Below, in pieces: positions 17,861 through 28,029 of a stretch of 60,057 nt of DNA (the stretch's first letter is position 1; each line of letters opens with the position of its first letter). The notes beneath the pieces are model-generated. The model was not told where the DNA came from. It searched no databases and saw only the letters and a program-made list of their open reading frames with translations. The translations under genes were made by a program, and so were the position numbers. The stretch is from Mycoplasmatota bacterium (GTDB taxonomy: Bacteria; Bacillota_I; Bacilli_A; Izemoplasmatales; Hujiaoplasmataceae): the NCBI GenBank assembly GCA_027859085.1, contig JAQIBJ010000089.1, forward strand, positions 1 to 60,057, read 5' to 3'.

Positions 17861-20581
17861 CTATGAGATAATCCATTCTTTCATAAGTACTTTCTCTACA
17901 AATATTCTTGCGAGTCGCTCATCAAACTGAGTTCCTGAACAACGTATAATTTCTTTAACTGCAGCTTCTTCAGACATCTTTTCCTTGTATACTCTTTCTG
18001 CAGTCATCGCTTCAAATGCATCAACGATACAGATGATTCTTGAGAATAGAGGAATATCCTCTCCTTTTTTCCTAGAAGGATAACCCAATCCATCCCATCG
18101 TTCGTGATGATAGAGTGCATGGATCGCAAGATCGGAATACTCATCGGCAGCTCTTAGAATTTGGTAGGAAATTTCAGAATGAGTTTTGATGATATTGTAT
18201 TCTTCTTGAGTAAGTTTACCTGGTTTGTTCAAAATCGCATCAGGAATTGATATCTTACCGATGTCATGATACATACCTGCAAGCTCTAATTCCTTAATTT
18301 CTTCTTCTTTTAGTTCTAATTCTTCGCCTATTCTTTTACATAATTGACTTACTTTTGCTGAGTGAATTCGTTCTTCTTGATACTTATTTGTTAAGGTTTT
18401 CAAAATTGCTTTAATAGCGTTATTTCGAATACTAACACCTTCAGAAAGTTTGTGTCTATACATATGGTTTTCTGCTGCTTTCAAAATTTCATCAAGGCTT
18501 TCTTTTGACCCCGGAATTTTAATTTCATGCCCAGTTGCAAGAGATAATGTCACATTTTCAACATTGTCTTTCTTAGATTCGATTCGTATGGATTCATTAA
18601 TTTTTTCCAATTCTTCTTCTGTGATATTCGGCAAGATAATAGCAAATTCATCTCCACCTATACGACAAACTATATCTTGTTTTCTACAAGATTTTTCTAA
18701 TATTTGCGCGACTTTCTGTAAGGCGATATCTCCAACATCATGTCCAAAAGCATCATTAATAATTTTTAGTCCATTTACATCTGCCATCATAATTGCTAGT
18801 GGGTAGTACGTCAGTTTATCCAACTCACTATATTTTTCAACAAAGAATCTTCGATTATATAAGTCTGTTAAAAAATCATGATTGCTTAAATAGGTGATTT
18901 CATCTTGCTTTATTTTTTCATCTGATATATCAATAAAACTGATTACAATTTCTTTAATACTACCATCATCATTAAATAGCGGTACTCCATTGACGGATAC
19001 CCAAATAACCTTGTCATCATGAATATGCTTAATTCCTAAGATATAGTTTTTCAAAGTGCTTCTATTCTGGATGATAATATTTACTGGATAATCTTCATAT
19101 TTTATCTTATTGTAATCCGAATTTACAAAATGAAAATTACTAGACGCAGCTGTTTTCCCAGTTAATTCGTCAGATGTAAGCCCTAATAATTTTTGAGCTC
19201 TTTTATTGAATGACATGATGGAAGTATCACTTGCGTGTATCATAATACCCGCTTTTGTGTTATTAATCAGCTCACGATACCTTTTTTCACTTTCTTTTAA
19301 TTTCTCGTTAGTAATGCTAATTTCAGTAATATCTTCTCCCGAGCTTAACACACCAATGATATTTTTATTAGAATCATATAAAATCGAATTATGCCATGAA
19401 ATATACCTTTCCTCACCATGAGCATTCAGTATAGTGCTTTCATATTCTTTCGCAAACGGATGGTCATTTTTCCACATATTATCAAACTGTTCTTTCGAGG
19501 ATTGAACGACATCCTTAGGAAGATAATTATCAAACCAGTTCTTACCAACAATATCACTTTCATTCAAACCAATAATTTCGCATCCTTTTTTATTGATTAA
19601 TGTCACAACGCCATTTTTGTCTAAAACAATTATCATTACCCCTGCAATATCTAAATACTCCTGGGCTAAGTTTTTTGACTTTTCGAGTGCTTTTTCTGAG
19701 CGGATTCTTTTTGATACATCTCTTGCATATGCTGTAACACCAATAATATTTTCGTTTTTGTCTTTAATAGGATTAAACACAGTCTCATATGGACGGACAT
19801 CTAGATTGCCATATTGTTCCAAAGTCGTATGAGAAACTCCCGAAAGAGCTTTATCATAATTTTCCTTGATTCTAAGAATATCATCCTTAGAAGTCATATA
19901 ATCAAAAATGCATTTCCCTACTTCAACATCGGCGTTATAGGAAATCTTCATAGATGCCTTATGAGTTTGATTAAAATAAAGATAATTGTAGTCTTTATCA
20001 ATTGCTAAAATGAGTATATCGATCGGACTTTCTAAACTAGACTCTAATAGTATTCTTGAGTTTTCTTGCTCGATTTTATCTATAGTTAAATCAATAATTA
20101 TATGCGTAATATTCAACAAATATTTAATAATATCTTTCACTTGTGATTCGGTAACAATAGGGACTTCTTTGAGAGCTTTTATATATGATTGTTCCTCAAA
20201 ACCATATTTCTTTGCTTGTTCTTGAAAAAATGAGATATTCGGTTCTTCAAAGAAAAATTGCCCAGTAAATAGATTGGCAATATGTTCATCATCAATCATT
20301 ATTGGAACAGAAACGTCATACAATCCATTGTGGCATTTATATATATTGTAATCGTTATCCTTTTTAGTAGTTGAAAGTTTAGTATCACTTATAATACAAT
20401 TTCGATTTGTTTTGGGATTAACGCGATGAAAATTTGTACATATACTTCTCCATCCTGATTTCGATAAAACATTACCTTCTAAATCTAAAATAGCCGTGAC
20501 AAAACCTGTAGATTTGTTAAAACCTTCCAGTAAAGTATTTACCCTATTAAAATCTATAAAATTAATTACATTTGGCTTCAT
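17861..20581 (-). CDS. PocR-PAS-GGDEF-HD-GYP cyclic-di-GMP signalling protein
   Basis: About 906-residue multidomain sensor with no clear membrane segment. Order: an N-terminal PocR-type ligand domain (residues about 1-175; GFVTAILDLEGNVLSKSGW, CTNFHRVNP), three to four PAS modules (about 185-560), a GGDEF domain with intact RIGGDEF (about 641-647), then an HD-GYP domain with HDIGKI (about 772) and HHERWDGLGYP (about 825-836). GGDEF domains make c-di-GMP and HD-GYP domains hydrolyse it; both catalytic motifs are intact, so it could be bifunctional. Start at 20581 (MKPNVINFI) behind GGGAGGGG. Two decayed HD-GYP tails occur nearby (21635, 37407), suggesting former paralogues. Confidence 0.93.
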   Translation of the reverse strand: MKPNVINFIDFNRVNTLLEGFNKSTGFVTAILDLEGNVLSKSGWRSICTNFHRVNPKTNRNCIISDTKLSTTKKDNDYNIYKCHNGLYDVSVPIMIDDEHIANLFTGQFFFEEPNISFFQEQAKKYGFEEQSYIKALKEVPIVTESQVKDIIKYLLNITHIIIDLTIDKIEQENSRILLESSLESPIDILILAIDKDYNYLYFNQTHKASMKISYNADVEVGKCIFDYMTSKDDILRIKENYDKALSGVSHTTLEQYGNLDVRPYETVFNPIKDKNENIIGVTAYARDVSKRIRSEKALEKSKNLAQEYLDIAGVMIIVLDKNGVVTLINKKGCEIIGLNESDIVGKNWFDNYLPKDVVQSSKEQFDNMWKNDHPFAKEYESTILNAHGEERYISWHNSILYDSNKNIIGVLSSGEDITEISITNEKLKESEKRYRELINNTKAGIMIHASDTSIMSFNKRAQKLLGLTSDELTGKTAASSNFHFVNSDYNKIKYEDYPVNIIIQNRSTLKNYILGIKHIHDDKVIWVSVNGVPLFNDDGSIKEIVISFIDISDEKIKQDEITYLSNHDFLTDLYNRRFFVEKYSELDKLTYYPLAIMMADVNGLKIINDAFGHDVGDIALQKVAQILEKSCRKQDIVCRIGGDEFAIILPNITEEELEKINESIRIESKKDNVENVTLSLATGHEIKIPGSKESLDEILKAAENHMYRHKLSEGVSIRNNAIKAILKTLTNKYQEERIHSAKVSQLCKRIGEELELKEEEIKELELAGMYHDIGKISIPDAILNKPGKLTQEEYNIIKTHSEISYQILRAADEYSDLAIHALYHHERWDGLGYPSRKKGEDIPLFSRIICIVDAFEAMTAERVYKEKMSEEAAVKEIIRCSGTQFDERLARIFVEKVLMKEWIIS

Positions 20582-20823
20582 ATGCCCCTCCCACCTAACA
20601 AATATAACAAAACGATAAAACATTTTGATATTAATCGAATTATTGTATATCATTTAATCAAATAATTAATTGAGGAGGATCTTGAATATCTCGAGGAATG
20701 TTCAACATCCTTAAATAAGTTTATATCTTTCGTATTATACTACATATTTAAATTATAATATGTTCATTTTGCATTATTTAAGTAAAATCGCTAAATATGA
20801 GAAAGCATTAAAAAAATTATACA

Positions 20824-20940
20824 AAAAAAATAGTTCCCTTCATCAGAGTGGTGTTTTTAGTATACCATATCTCCAACTTTTGAAAACTATTTCAATTCCA
20901 TTTGATGGAGTTGAGGGCCCCCTGAAGTGTACCCGTATCT
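20824..20940 (-). repeat. Dispersed repeats R2 + R3 (terminator hairpin plus tmRNA-tail-like module)
   Basis: R2 (20824-20892): TAGTTCCC pairs with the GAAAACTA arm around CATCAGAGTGG and AGTATACCATATCTCC; on the minus strand the stem ends in T8. Compared with other R2 copies the stem has changed on both sides while keeping pairing. R3 (20904-20940): GATGGAGTTGAGGG-CCCCCTGAAG-TGTACCCGT, the module related to the tmRNA 3' end. The same R2-R3 order occurs at 32812-32915 and at the tmRNA itself. Confidence 0.75.
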
Positions 20941-21634
20941 AATCAGATTTTCTGCTTTATTTTAATAACTATATATGGCCATTAAACTACAAATAATGAT
21001 TTTAAGTAATTTTCACCAAAAAATAGTTAAAATACATTTATTTATGATATGAATCATTGTAGCAACAATTGATTGCAAATTAATATAAAATAGCCGTCAA
21101 AAATTAGTTCTAAATTTTGTAATGTGATACTAAAATTACGGTAAAAAAGAAGTATTAATTATTAGTCATGCGCTTGAAATAGTCTATTTTTACGTCTTAA
21201 TCTTCTTGTTTTTAGTATATATTATGATTGTTAACAAACAATTAATTACCGAAAAAGTCTATAAAGTTTCCTGCTTTGTTTGTATTGGTTTTGTTCTATT
21301 TAGTTTACTCTCTACTTTATTGTATTCCAAAGAATGAATTATTACTATTTCTATCTATTATTATATTACAAATATTATAAATATCTTAATGACATGTATA
21401 ATATATCAATGGTTGCGACATGGTTTCAATATTTGCATATCATCAAAGTTTATATAAATTTGATAGTTTTTTTAAAACAAAAAAACCAAGAATTGATATA
21501 CGGTGTATTAAAAACTGCTAAGAGTAGTTAATATATGAAATCCTGAATAAAGTTTTCTTATTTCTTTTAGGATACAATCTTAATAAAGACCACTAGACAT
21601 TTATAATAACATCTAGTAGCCAAATCATTTTATC
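20941..21634. other. AT-rich intergenic stretch
   Basis: No gene supported. The open frame at 21334-21531 is Tyr-rich with no RBS. A degenerate R1-like segment (AAAAAAACCAAGAA, near 21478-21530) and a weak ACTAGA/TCTAGT hairpin (21590-21620) are visible. Confidence 0.45.
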
Positions 21635-21748
21635 TTATTCTTCATGTTGCTTGGATAAAACTTTATCAACAAATATTTTTGCGATCTTCGGATCAAATTG
21701 AGTTCCAGAACATCTCTTTATTTCTGATATGGCATATTCTTCACTCAT
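21635..21748 (-). pseudogene. HD-GYP protein C-terminal fragment
   Basis: A 37-codon frame ending at 21635 reads MSEEYAISEIKRCSGTQFD, then PKIAKIFVDKVLSKQ. It is strikingly like the end of the intact sensor at 17861 (MSEEAAVKEIIRCSGTQFD). Everything upstream of this tail is gone. It is a relic of a second HD-GYP gene and has no RBS. Confidence 0.8.
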
Positions 21749-22258
21749 TTATTTAAGTGAAAGTAAATAATTCAATAAATTAAATAGGACAAAAAAAACA
21801 GTCATCTTTATTAGAAAACATCTAGAATCAAGGTTTTTTTCATGGACTTCTTGGACAATGATATTTATAATGTTTTTTATTGAGTCATTGTTATTATTTT
21901 TTTTGTTCTGGAGTTATTACTTTTACTTTTGTGCCCTAATATATTAAAACAAGGTACTTCCTTTTATCCTAGAAAGCGCCTTGTATCATTATTCAGAAAA
22001 CGTAAATCCATATTCTCTAAACACATTAAACTTCCTTATTAATTATACTTCTTTTTCGGCATAATAACAATGCAGGATAATGTATTTTTGTTGTCTGTAC
22101 TGAGTTTATATCATTTTCAACACCTGACGTACCGAGTTGCTGACAATAAGAAAAAACTCAATTTTATGATATTCTACTTATTTTCTTTGCTAATGATATG
22201 AAGCAATTGAAAGAGTAAAATGTTAGTATATTATAGTAAACGCAATGAATCAATTCCT
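21749..22258. other. Intergenic stretch with decayed sequence
   Basis: No gene supported. A loose hairpin (ACAAGGTAC near 21949 with GCGCCTTGT near 21976) is seen; nothing else is recognisable. Confidence 0.4.
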
Positions 22259-22774
22259 TTAGTCTAGAACATGAATTATTAAAGGAACAAGAGATAAAAA
22301 AGCAAAACGAATATGTAAATTCCGAAATATTTTTCGATTGATTTTTACAAGCAATCCACAAATAACAGATAAAATGATTAATATAATACATATATAACCA
22401 GTGACAGAATCAAACTTTGTAAGAAAATCATGAAAACTCCATCCACCTGATTTAATCGCAAAACTGACATGTATAACTAAGAATGATAATCCCATTAATG
22501 ATAGTGCCGCATGGTAAATAACCATTTGCCTTGTGGCGAAAATAACTTGCTTTTTTAAGGATACAGGATAGTAATTTCTTTTTGTTATTTGAATCACAAA
22601 ATATAGTAACATCAATACTCCAAAAAACACTCCACAAATAACTCCCGTCATCTCAGTCCCTTCTTCAAATATTTCTGAATAAGTATTCCCGAGAATGAAT
22701 AAAATACCTATTCCAATTCCTAAAATAATTAATGCACTAATATAAATAATGATTTTAATTGTTTTTTTTGTCAT
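22259..22774 (-). CDS. Membrane protein with paired His residues (b-type haem/ferric-reductase-like)
   Basis: 171 residues with about five transmembrane helices. Two helices carry His pairs 14 residues apart (YHAALSLMGLSFLVIHV near residues 91-107, LHIRFAFLSLVPLIIHV near 153-169). This is the pattern of b-haem-binding four-helix membrane cytochromes and ferric-reductase-like domains. It ends directly after the last helix. AGGAG precedes the start. No FMN or NAD domain is attached. A related-looking architecture is encoded at 37918. Membrane electron transfer is inferred; haem binding is not shown. Confidence 0.6.
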   Translation of the reverse strand: MTKKTIKIIIYISALIILGIGIGILFILGNTYSEIFEEGTEMTGVICGVFFGVLMLLYFVIQITKRNYYPVSLKKQVIFATRQMVIYHAALSLMGLSFLVIHVSFAIKSGGWSFHDFLTKFDSVTGYICIILIILSVICGLLVKINRKIFRNLHIRFAFLSLVPLIIHVLD

Positions 22775-22944
22775 TTTGAAAATCTCCTAAATTGTAATTT
22801 AAATTAAATTTGATACTATTATTGCTCCAACACCAGTAGTCAACCAAAGAGATAACAACGTTCCAGTTAGATAACCATATATCTCAAAAGACAAATGTAT
22901 ATCAGAAACCTGAAATCAATTTACTATCAGCATTCCATAATTGA

Positions 22945-24027
22945 TCATTGATAGTTTTCCGTTCCTATCCAATTAGAATCCTCTCTCAATTTCCTATTAG
23001 ATTTATTTTTAGCAGTATTTTCCAAAAGCAATTCTTTAACTTTTCTACGGAGCATCATGGACAATTTGGTGGTATTGTATTCCCGATTTCCGATAACATT
23101 TGCCAATACAGCAACTCCGATTTTTTTCTTCTTATCAATTAGATATGAAGACCGAAAACAAGATGTTCCACCTTTATGGAACATGTAATTTCCGTCGGGA
23201 TACATATGCCAGCCAAGTCCCATTGCCATTGGACGACCGCTGAACAAGATTCTTTTGTATTTTTTTTGCGTAAGCGTTAGATATGAAGGATTATGTTCTA
23301 AATTTTTCTTTAGAAATAATAAACTATCTGAAATGGTGCTTAAAACTCCACCAGCAGCAGCATAGACGTCATCAGTTTCCCAACTTAGATGATATCTGAT
23401 CTTTTCTCGGTAATAACTTTCCAAATTGCGAGATATACCTGCTGATAGTACAGAATCGGGTAAATTTAAATGGTTTTTTAGAAAGTCATTCATAGCTATA
23501 TTAAATGGTTTTTTTTCAACTTTAGAGATTATTTCTCCAAGAATGGCAGCATTCATATCTGTGTAATGATATTTATACTTTTTCTTTTTTAGTCGAATTG
23601 AATTTATTTGTTTATACAAGTGATTACTCTTGACACCTTTATATAGGTTAAACTTCATATTTTTGTTTTTTAGGAGATATGCCCAAATAAATCGAAATGA
23701 TAATAAAGGCGCATAGCCAGACGTGTGAGTCATTAGACTCACCAGCGTTGGATACACTTTTCCTTCGGGAAGATCCAAATATTTATCAATGGTATCTTCA
23801 AGATTTATTTTCTTCTCTTGCAAAAGCTTCGCTAAAAAACTAGATACATACACTTTCGAGATAGATCCAACTTCATAAATGTATCCTCCTATGTCCGGAA
23901 ATACTTTCGAAAAATATGATAAATGTTCTCCAAGAGGAGAAATAATACCAATTGAAAGTGCTAAATTTGGTTCTAGCTTTTGAAAGGTTTCAATATAGTT
24001 TTTGATTTTAGAATCCAAATAATCCAT
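22945..24027 (-). CDS. Serine hydrolase, class C beta-lactamase/PBP4* fold
   Basis: 360-residue beta-lactamase-related hydrolase (S12-type). Catalytic SxxK is seen as SISK in YEVGSISKVYVSSFLAKLL, near residue 54. A Y-x-x-x-N variant of the YxN motif is in HYTDMNAAILGEIISK, and the KTG-equivalent HKGG is in MFHKGGTSCFRSSYLID. No signal peptide is apparent, so it may be cytosolic or non-classically located. GGAGG precedes the start. Members hydrolyse esters, D-peptides or lactams; the substrate is unknown and resistance should not be assumed. Confidence 0.85.
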   Translation of the reverse strand: MDYLDSKIKNYIETFQKLEPNLALSIGIISPLGEHLSYFSKVFPDIGGYIYEVGSISKVYVSSFLAKLLQEKKINLEDTIDKYLDLPEGKVYPTLVSLMTHTSGYAPLLSFRFIWAYLLKNKNMKFNLYKGVKSNHLYKQINSIRLKKKKYKYHYTDMNAAILGEIISKVEKKPFNIAMNDFLKNHLNLPDSVLSAGISRNLESYYREKIRYHLSWETDDVYAAAGGVLSTISDSLLFLKKNLEHNPSYLTLTQKKYKRILFSGRPMAMGLGWHMYPDGNYMFHKGGTSCFRSSYLIDKKKKIGVAVLANVIGNREYNTTKLSMMLRRKVKELLLENTAKNKSNRKLREDSNWIGTENYQ

Positions 24028-24251
24028 TTAATTCTTTCCTCCGATTTGACTATCACCATTTTCGAACTAGCTTTAAAAAGTTGAGAGAAAAATGGTTAAC
24101 TAACACACTTATTATTTACATTATATCATAATATTTCTGTATTCTATTGGACTTATTCTGTGTTTTGTTTGAAGTTTTGGTAAAGGGTTATATAATATAT
24201 CAAATTCCCAATATATTATATGCAATACAATTTCCTAATAAATAAAAAAAG

Positions 24252-24287
24252 AAACATACTAGATTGTTAATTTCTAGTATGTTTTTT
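24252..24287. terminator. Bidirectional terminator
   Basis: AAACATACTAGA...TCTAGTATGTTTTTT, 12-bp perfect stem with a 9-base loop and A/T tracts on both sides. It is 94 bases past the stop of the Ig-like lipoprotein gene. Confidence 0.85.
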
Positions 24288-24380
24288 AGTATATATATTA
24301 AAATAAGAATTCAGATAAATTGATAAACACAAAGTATTTAGTGTTTGAGAAAAGAATCAAGTGGTTACAAAAGTTCAATC

Positions 24381-26480
24381 TTATGAATAAATGTAATTAC
24401 CATCAAGTACTATTAATTTAATAGCTTTCTCATCTAGCACTATATCAGAAAAAGTAATACCTGTAGATGTCTCATTATAATCGGCAACAAGCTTTATTAT
24501 ATAGTTGCCTTCAGCAAGTGGAAAATGAATTTCTATAAAGCCGGGTTCGGATATAGATTCATAGAACTCTCCTAACCAATCACCATTTTGTGTATAAACA
24601 ACAGCATAAACGCCCACATCGTCAAAGCCACTTTCATTAAGGACGTATTCATAAATAAAACCATTATCAGAAATACTATCGAGCGTTACTGATTCTACAA
24701 TTGGTTTAGGTACAGTTATTGTAAATGTAGATAAAATTATCGTTTCACTTACTGGAGTAGTTGAACCTTGCGGTGTGTATGTATATTCAACCTTGAGTAC
24801 GTATTCTGTTTCTGGATCTAGGCTCCCTTGATCAAACAAATTATCTCCTACAACAAGGTCTCTAGAACTGGCAACCCAATCACCTTTATATAGTTTCACA
24901 ATTGCTTCTGATAAGGATTCATCTAAATCAACAACATTAATGGTAGAGCTATAGTTGCCTCCCCAGTCATCATAGATAATCTCTTCATTTGAGTTTGTAA
25001 ACACAAGAGGGATTTCTTCAATTGTTGTAATAGCTTCACTACTACTTTCAACTAAATTAGTAGCTCCGGATTCTCCAACACTACATTCAATCTTCACTTC
25101 ATAATTAGTGTTTTCTGTTAATGATGGAAACGTAATGGTGTTCATTCCAATGTTTATACCATAACTATCAACTAATGTAGTACCTTGATATAATGCGAGT
25201 TTTTCATCTTGTAATAACTCATAAGGATCTGCAAAATTAACAGAATATACGATTGAGTTTGAAGTCGTTCTAATATGAGTTAAATCAATAACTAAAACAT
25301 TTCTTAAAAGACCATAAGCTTGTCCATTATAGTCTACTGTATATGTCATTATATAAGAACCAACAGTTGATGTATCAACATTTGAAGTAGTTGCAATGTT
25401 TAAGTCAAATCCATTCGTAATGACTGCTCCTGGATCCGTAAAAACATCATCTTTAAGTACTATCATCGTCGCTTCGCCATTAAGCTCTACTATAGGTAAA
25501 ATTTCTAATAATGTACTTACTGTAAGTGTTGCTTCTAAAGTTTGCTCTCCTACACCATCATATAAATCATATGTGTAGGTAGCTTTTATTGTATATTCAG
25601 TATTACTTGTTAAGCTAGTTAAATTTCTCATCGTTAGATCAAGATCTCCATTAAGTAATGTATCACCTTGATATAATTTAATATTTGTTAGTTCTCCTAC
25701 TAAATCTATATCTGTAATCTCTATATCAAATGTGATTGTATCATAAGTTGCTTCTATTTTTTTAAAATCTATAGTAGGGGTTTCTGCAACTGCATCTACA
25801 TTAAGCGATGTAAAGCTTACTTCATAGCCTTCTAAATATTGAACAATACTACCAACTAAATAACTGCCTTCAATTGATATTCTATAATCAGTATTTGCAC
25901 TAAACGTATCAATTGTAATAACTGTATCGCCATTTGATATGGGATAGGATCTTAGAACAGTAGTTCCTTGGTATAATACAACTACTGGATCACTAAGATC
26001 ACCGCTGGGATCATCAAGTGATACTGTAAAGCTTACTGCAGTATTTGTGATGGTTATATCTGATATATTAATATCAAGATTAAATACAATGGAATCAACA
26101 ACTTGAACAGTTCTATCAATTGAATAAGTAGTGCCTAAATACTCAATTGAATAAGTAATGGTATAGGTACCAATTGTGTCAGTATCAACATCCTCTATAA
26201 CAGTTATATCCAAATCCAAACCACCAATTATCTGTGCGCCCGGATCAACAAAGTCAGTATATTGTTCGATAATTATTAAACCGTCACCAGAAATTTCAAT
26301 TGATGGTAAAAGAACAACAACACCAGTTGTTATTTCATCTGTAGTATCTATGATATCTGTAGTATCTGTTGTTGCTTCATTATCAGTCGTTATTCCTGCT
26401 GTCGTTGTCTTTAAAGAATCACAGCCAACTAATAAATAAGAAGTTAAAATTAACCCCGCAATAATTAATATTTTTTTCAT
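24381..26480 (-). CDS. Surface lipoprotein with repeated DUF5011/Ig-like and Fn3-like modules
   Basis: 699 residues. The signal peptide ends in lipobox LVGC (Cys about 20), followed by a Thr-rich linker (to about residue 53). Two DUF5011-type bacterial Ig-like domains are clear from FVDPGAQI...IGTYTITYSIEY (about 58-128) and FTDPGAVI...VGSYIMTYTVDY (about 330-398). Five Fn3-like beta modules follow them, each with KLYQGD or ALYQGTTL and a TEYxLKxEYTY-type strand. The whole protein looks built by internal duplication. It is probably displayed on the cell surface for adhesion or carbohydrate contact (inferred). GGAGGATACAT precedes the start. No catalytic domain is present. Confidence 0.85.
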   Translation of the reverse strand: MKKILIIAGLILTSYLLVGCDSLKTTTAGITTDNEATTDTTDIIDTTDEITTGVVVLLPSIEISGDGLIIIEQYTDFVDPGAQIIGGLDLDITVIEDVDTDTIGTYTITYSIEYLGTTYSIDRTVQVVDSIVFNLDINISDITITNTAVSFTVSLDDPSGDLSDPVVVLYQGTTVLRSYPISNGDTVITIDTFSANTDYRISIEGSYLVGSIVQYLEGYEVSFTSLNVDAVAETPTIDFKKIEATYDTITFDIEITDIDLVGELTNIKLYQGDTLLNGDLDLTMRNLTSLTSNTEYTIKATYTYDLYDGVGEQTLEATLTVSTLLEILPIVELNGEATMIVLKDDVFTDPGAVITNGFDLNIATTSNVDTSTVGSYIMTYTVDYNGQAYGLLRNVLVIDLTHIRTTSNSIVYSVNFADPYELLQDEKLALYQGTTLVDSYGINIGMNTITFPSLTENTNYEVKIECSVGESGATNLVESSSEAITTIEEIPLVFTNSNEEIIYDDWGGNYSSTINVVDLDESLSEAIVKLYKGDWVASSRDLVVGDNLFDQGSLDPETEYVLKVEYTYTPQGSTTPVSETIILSTFTITVPKPIVESVTLDSISDNGFIYEYVLNESGFDDVGVYAVVYTQNGDWLGEFYESISEPGFIEIHFPLAEGNYIIKLVADYNETSTGITFSDIVLDEKAIKLIVLDGNYIYS

Positions 26481-26740
26481 ATGTATCCTCCACTTATACC
26501 AAACTTTCTTAAGTTTAGTATTCTTTCATACTAATATTATACTTCATATAAGAAAACTTTCAATATCATTTGGAAAATTGAGTTATTATAGCTTGTGATT
26601 ATATGAATTTCAAGAGATTTAATTCCATCAAAATTTTATATAATATAAAACATATTTTCAAAGAATAACATAAATTAAAATATTTTATATTTTTAGTGGA
26701 AAATCATATCTATCTTTTAAAAAATTCGTTTTTGCAAAAT

Positions 26741-26912
26741 AACCTTATTGGAATAGAGTTTGGTGATTTTTGTATTGTTAAAATTTATACGAAAATTGAT
26801 ATTTTCTTTTAACAAAAAACCGAAGTTTATATGTAATGTATGAATATTACAAAAACCTCGGTTACGGGTAAATTTGGTGGAGCTGAGAGGGCCCCTGAAG
26901 AGTAACCGTGTC
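26741..26912 (-). repeat. Full composite repeat R1 + R3
   Basis: An AACCTTATTGGAATAGAGTT hairpin (26741-26760) is followed by an AT-rich linker and the R1 hairpin AACCGAAG...CCTCGGTT (26818-26863). R3 (26866-26912) follows, opening GGGTA, then GTGGAGCTGAG, and closing AGTAACC-GTGTC. Positions 26867-26887 are identical to 42298-42318, the tmRNA 3' end plus flank. On the minus strand the R1 hairpin ends in TTTTTTG, so it can serve as terminator of the XRE-membrane protein-oxidoreductase operon (stop at 27024). Confidence 0.85.
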
Positions 26913-27023
26913 TGGCTGCGGTGGTTTTTGGTGGGGCTCTACTAGTTCTCTACTGAGATGATAAAGAAACTCTCAAAACTTCTAATATTCTTGCTTTTTT
27001 CTGTACTAATCTAATTCTAGTTT

Positions 27024-28001
27024 TCATTCAAATACTTTTATTGTTACATTACCGACTTTATGGCCAGTTTCAACATAAATTTGTGCTTTACCTAAGTCTT
27101 CTAGCTTATAAACCTTCCCATGTAATGGTTTCAATTCACCAGATCTCACTAACTCTTCTAAATAGTTTAAATCCTCTATTTTGACATTAGGTTTTCGAAG
27201 TCCTGCCGCCATAAAACTAGCTCTTTTGTTTTTTGCTTTTTTTCTTAGTAACGCTTGAATCATTACTCCTGGAGTCGGTACTGTAGTTATGTATATTCCA
27301 GTTTCTATTAATGCACTCTTAGCTTTACCATACGAAGACTTACCGACTGCATCAAAAATGATATCATATTTATTGTTATTCTTTATGAAGTCTTCATTTT
27401 TATAATCAATAACATGATCTGCACCAAGTGATTTAACTTTCTCAACGTTATTAGTACTGCATACTCCGGTTACTTCTGCTTTAAAATGTTTTGCAATCAT
27501 AACCGCCATTGAACCTACTGCACCTGATGAACCATTTATTAAAACTGAATCTCCTGCTTTTATGTGACCTACTTCTTTTAGAAATGGTAGTGCTGTAATA
27601 CCACCATCAATCAATGGCAATACATCTTTATAGTCTAGATCTTTTGGCACTTTTTTGATTGCATTTTTTACATTAACAGCTACATACTCAGCATAAGCAC
27701 CTAACTTCATGCCATTAGTTCCATATACCATGTCATTCACTTTAAAATATTTTACATCAGTTCCCACTTCAACTATTTCACCAACAAACATTTCTCCGTG
27801 AATTTTCATCTTAGGTTTGAACAATCCAGAAAACAATCTAGCAATTAATGGTTTTCCTGATCTAAAATTCCCATCAGTTGGTGAAACAACTGCTCTATAT
27901 ACTTTTACCAAGACTTCATTTTCTTTAGGTTCTGGTGTATCTATATCAATAATCTGATATACTTCCGGGCCTCCATATTTAGCGCAATAACTTGTTTTCA
28001 T
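27024..28001 (-). CDS. NAD(P)H-dependent medium-chain dehydrogenase/reductase (quinone oxidoreductase-like)
   Basis: 325-residue zinc-independent MDR. The N-terminal GroES-like domain reads VVSPTDGNFRSG, MFVGEIVEVG and VNDMVYG, followed by a Rossmann domain with the dinucleotide fingerprint GSSGAVGSMA (about residues 158-167) and GADHVIDYKNEDF. Structural-zinc Cys residues are absent, as in quinone-oxidoreductase relatives. These enzymes reduce quinones or enones using NAD(P)H. It lies 28 bases after the XRE regulator gene and is probably in the same operon. Confidence 0.88.
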   Translation of the reverse strand: MKTSYCAKYGGPEVYQIIDIDTPEPKENEVLVKVYRAVVSPTDGNFRSGKPLIARLFSGLFKPKMKIHGEMFVGEIVEVGTDVKYFKVNDMVYGTNGMKLGAYAEYVAVNVKNAIKKVPKDLDYKDVLPLIDGGITALPFLKEVGHIKAGDSVLINGSSGAVGSMAVMIAKHFKAEVTGVCSTNNVEKVKSLGADHVIDYKNEDFIKNNNKYDIIFDAVGKSSYGKAKSALIETGIYITTVPTPGVMIQALLRKKAKNKRASFMAAGLRKPNVKIEDLNYLEELVRSGELKPLHGKVYKLEDLGKAQIYVETGHKVGNVTIKVFE

Positions 28002-28029
28002 TTTCTTACTCCTAAAAATTATTATTTTT

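Noticed and set aside
20700-20760. Small plus-strand frame reading IEEDLEYLEECSTSLNKF
   Set aside because: Looks protein-like but has no start or RBS and is only about 30 codons; may be a gene scrap.
21334-21531. Plus-strand Tyr-rich open frame
   Set aside because: AT-driven composition, no RBS, no similarity to known folds, runs into a degenerate repeat.
22816-22915. Minus-strand frame reading EIYGYLTGTLLSLWLTTGVG
   Set aside because: Hydrophobic, about 40 codons, no RBS or clear start; not called as a gene.
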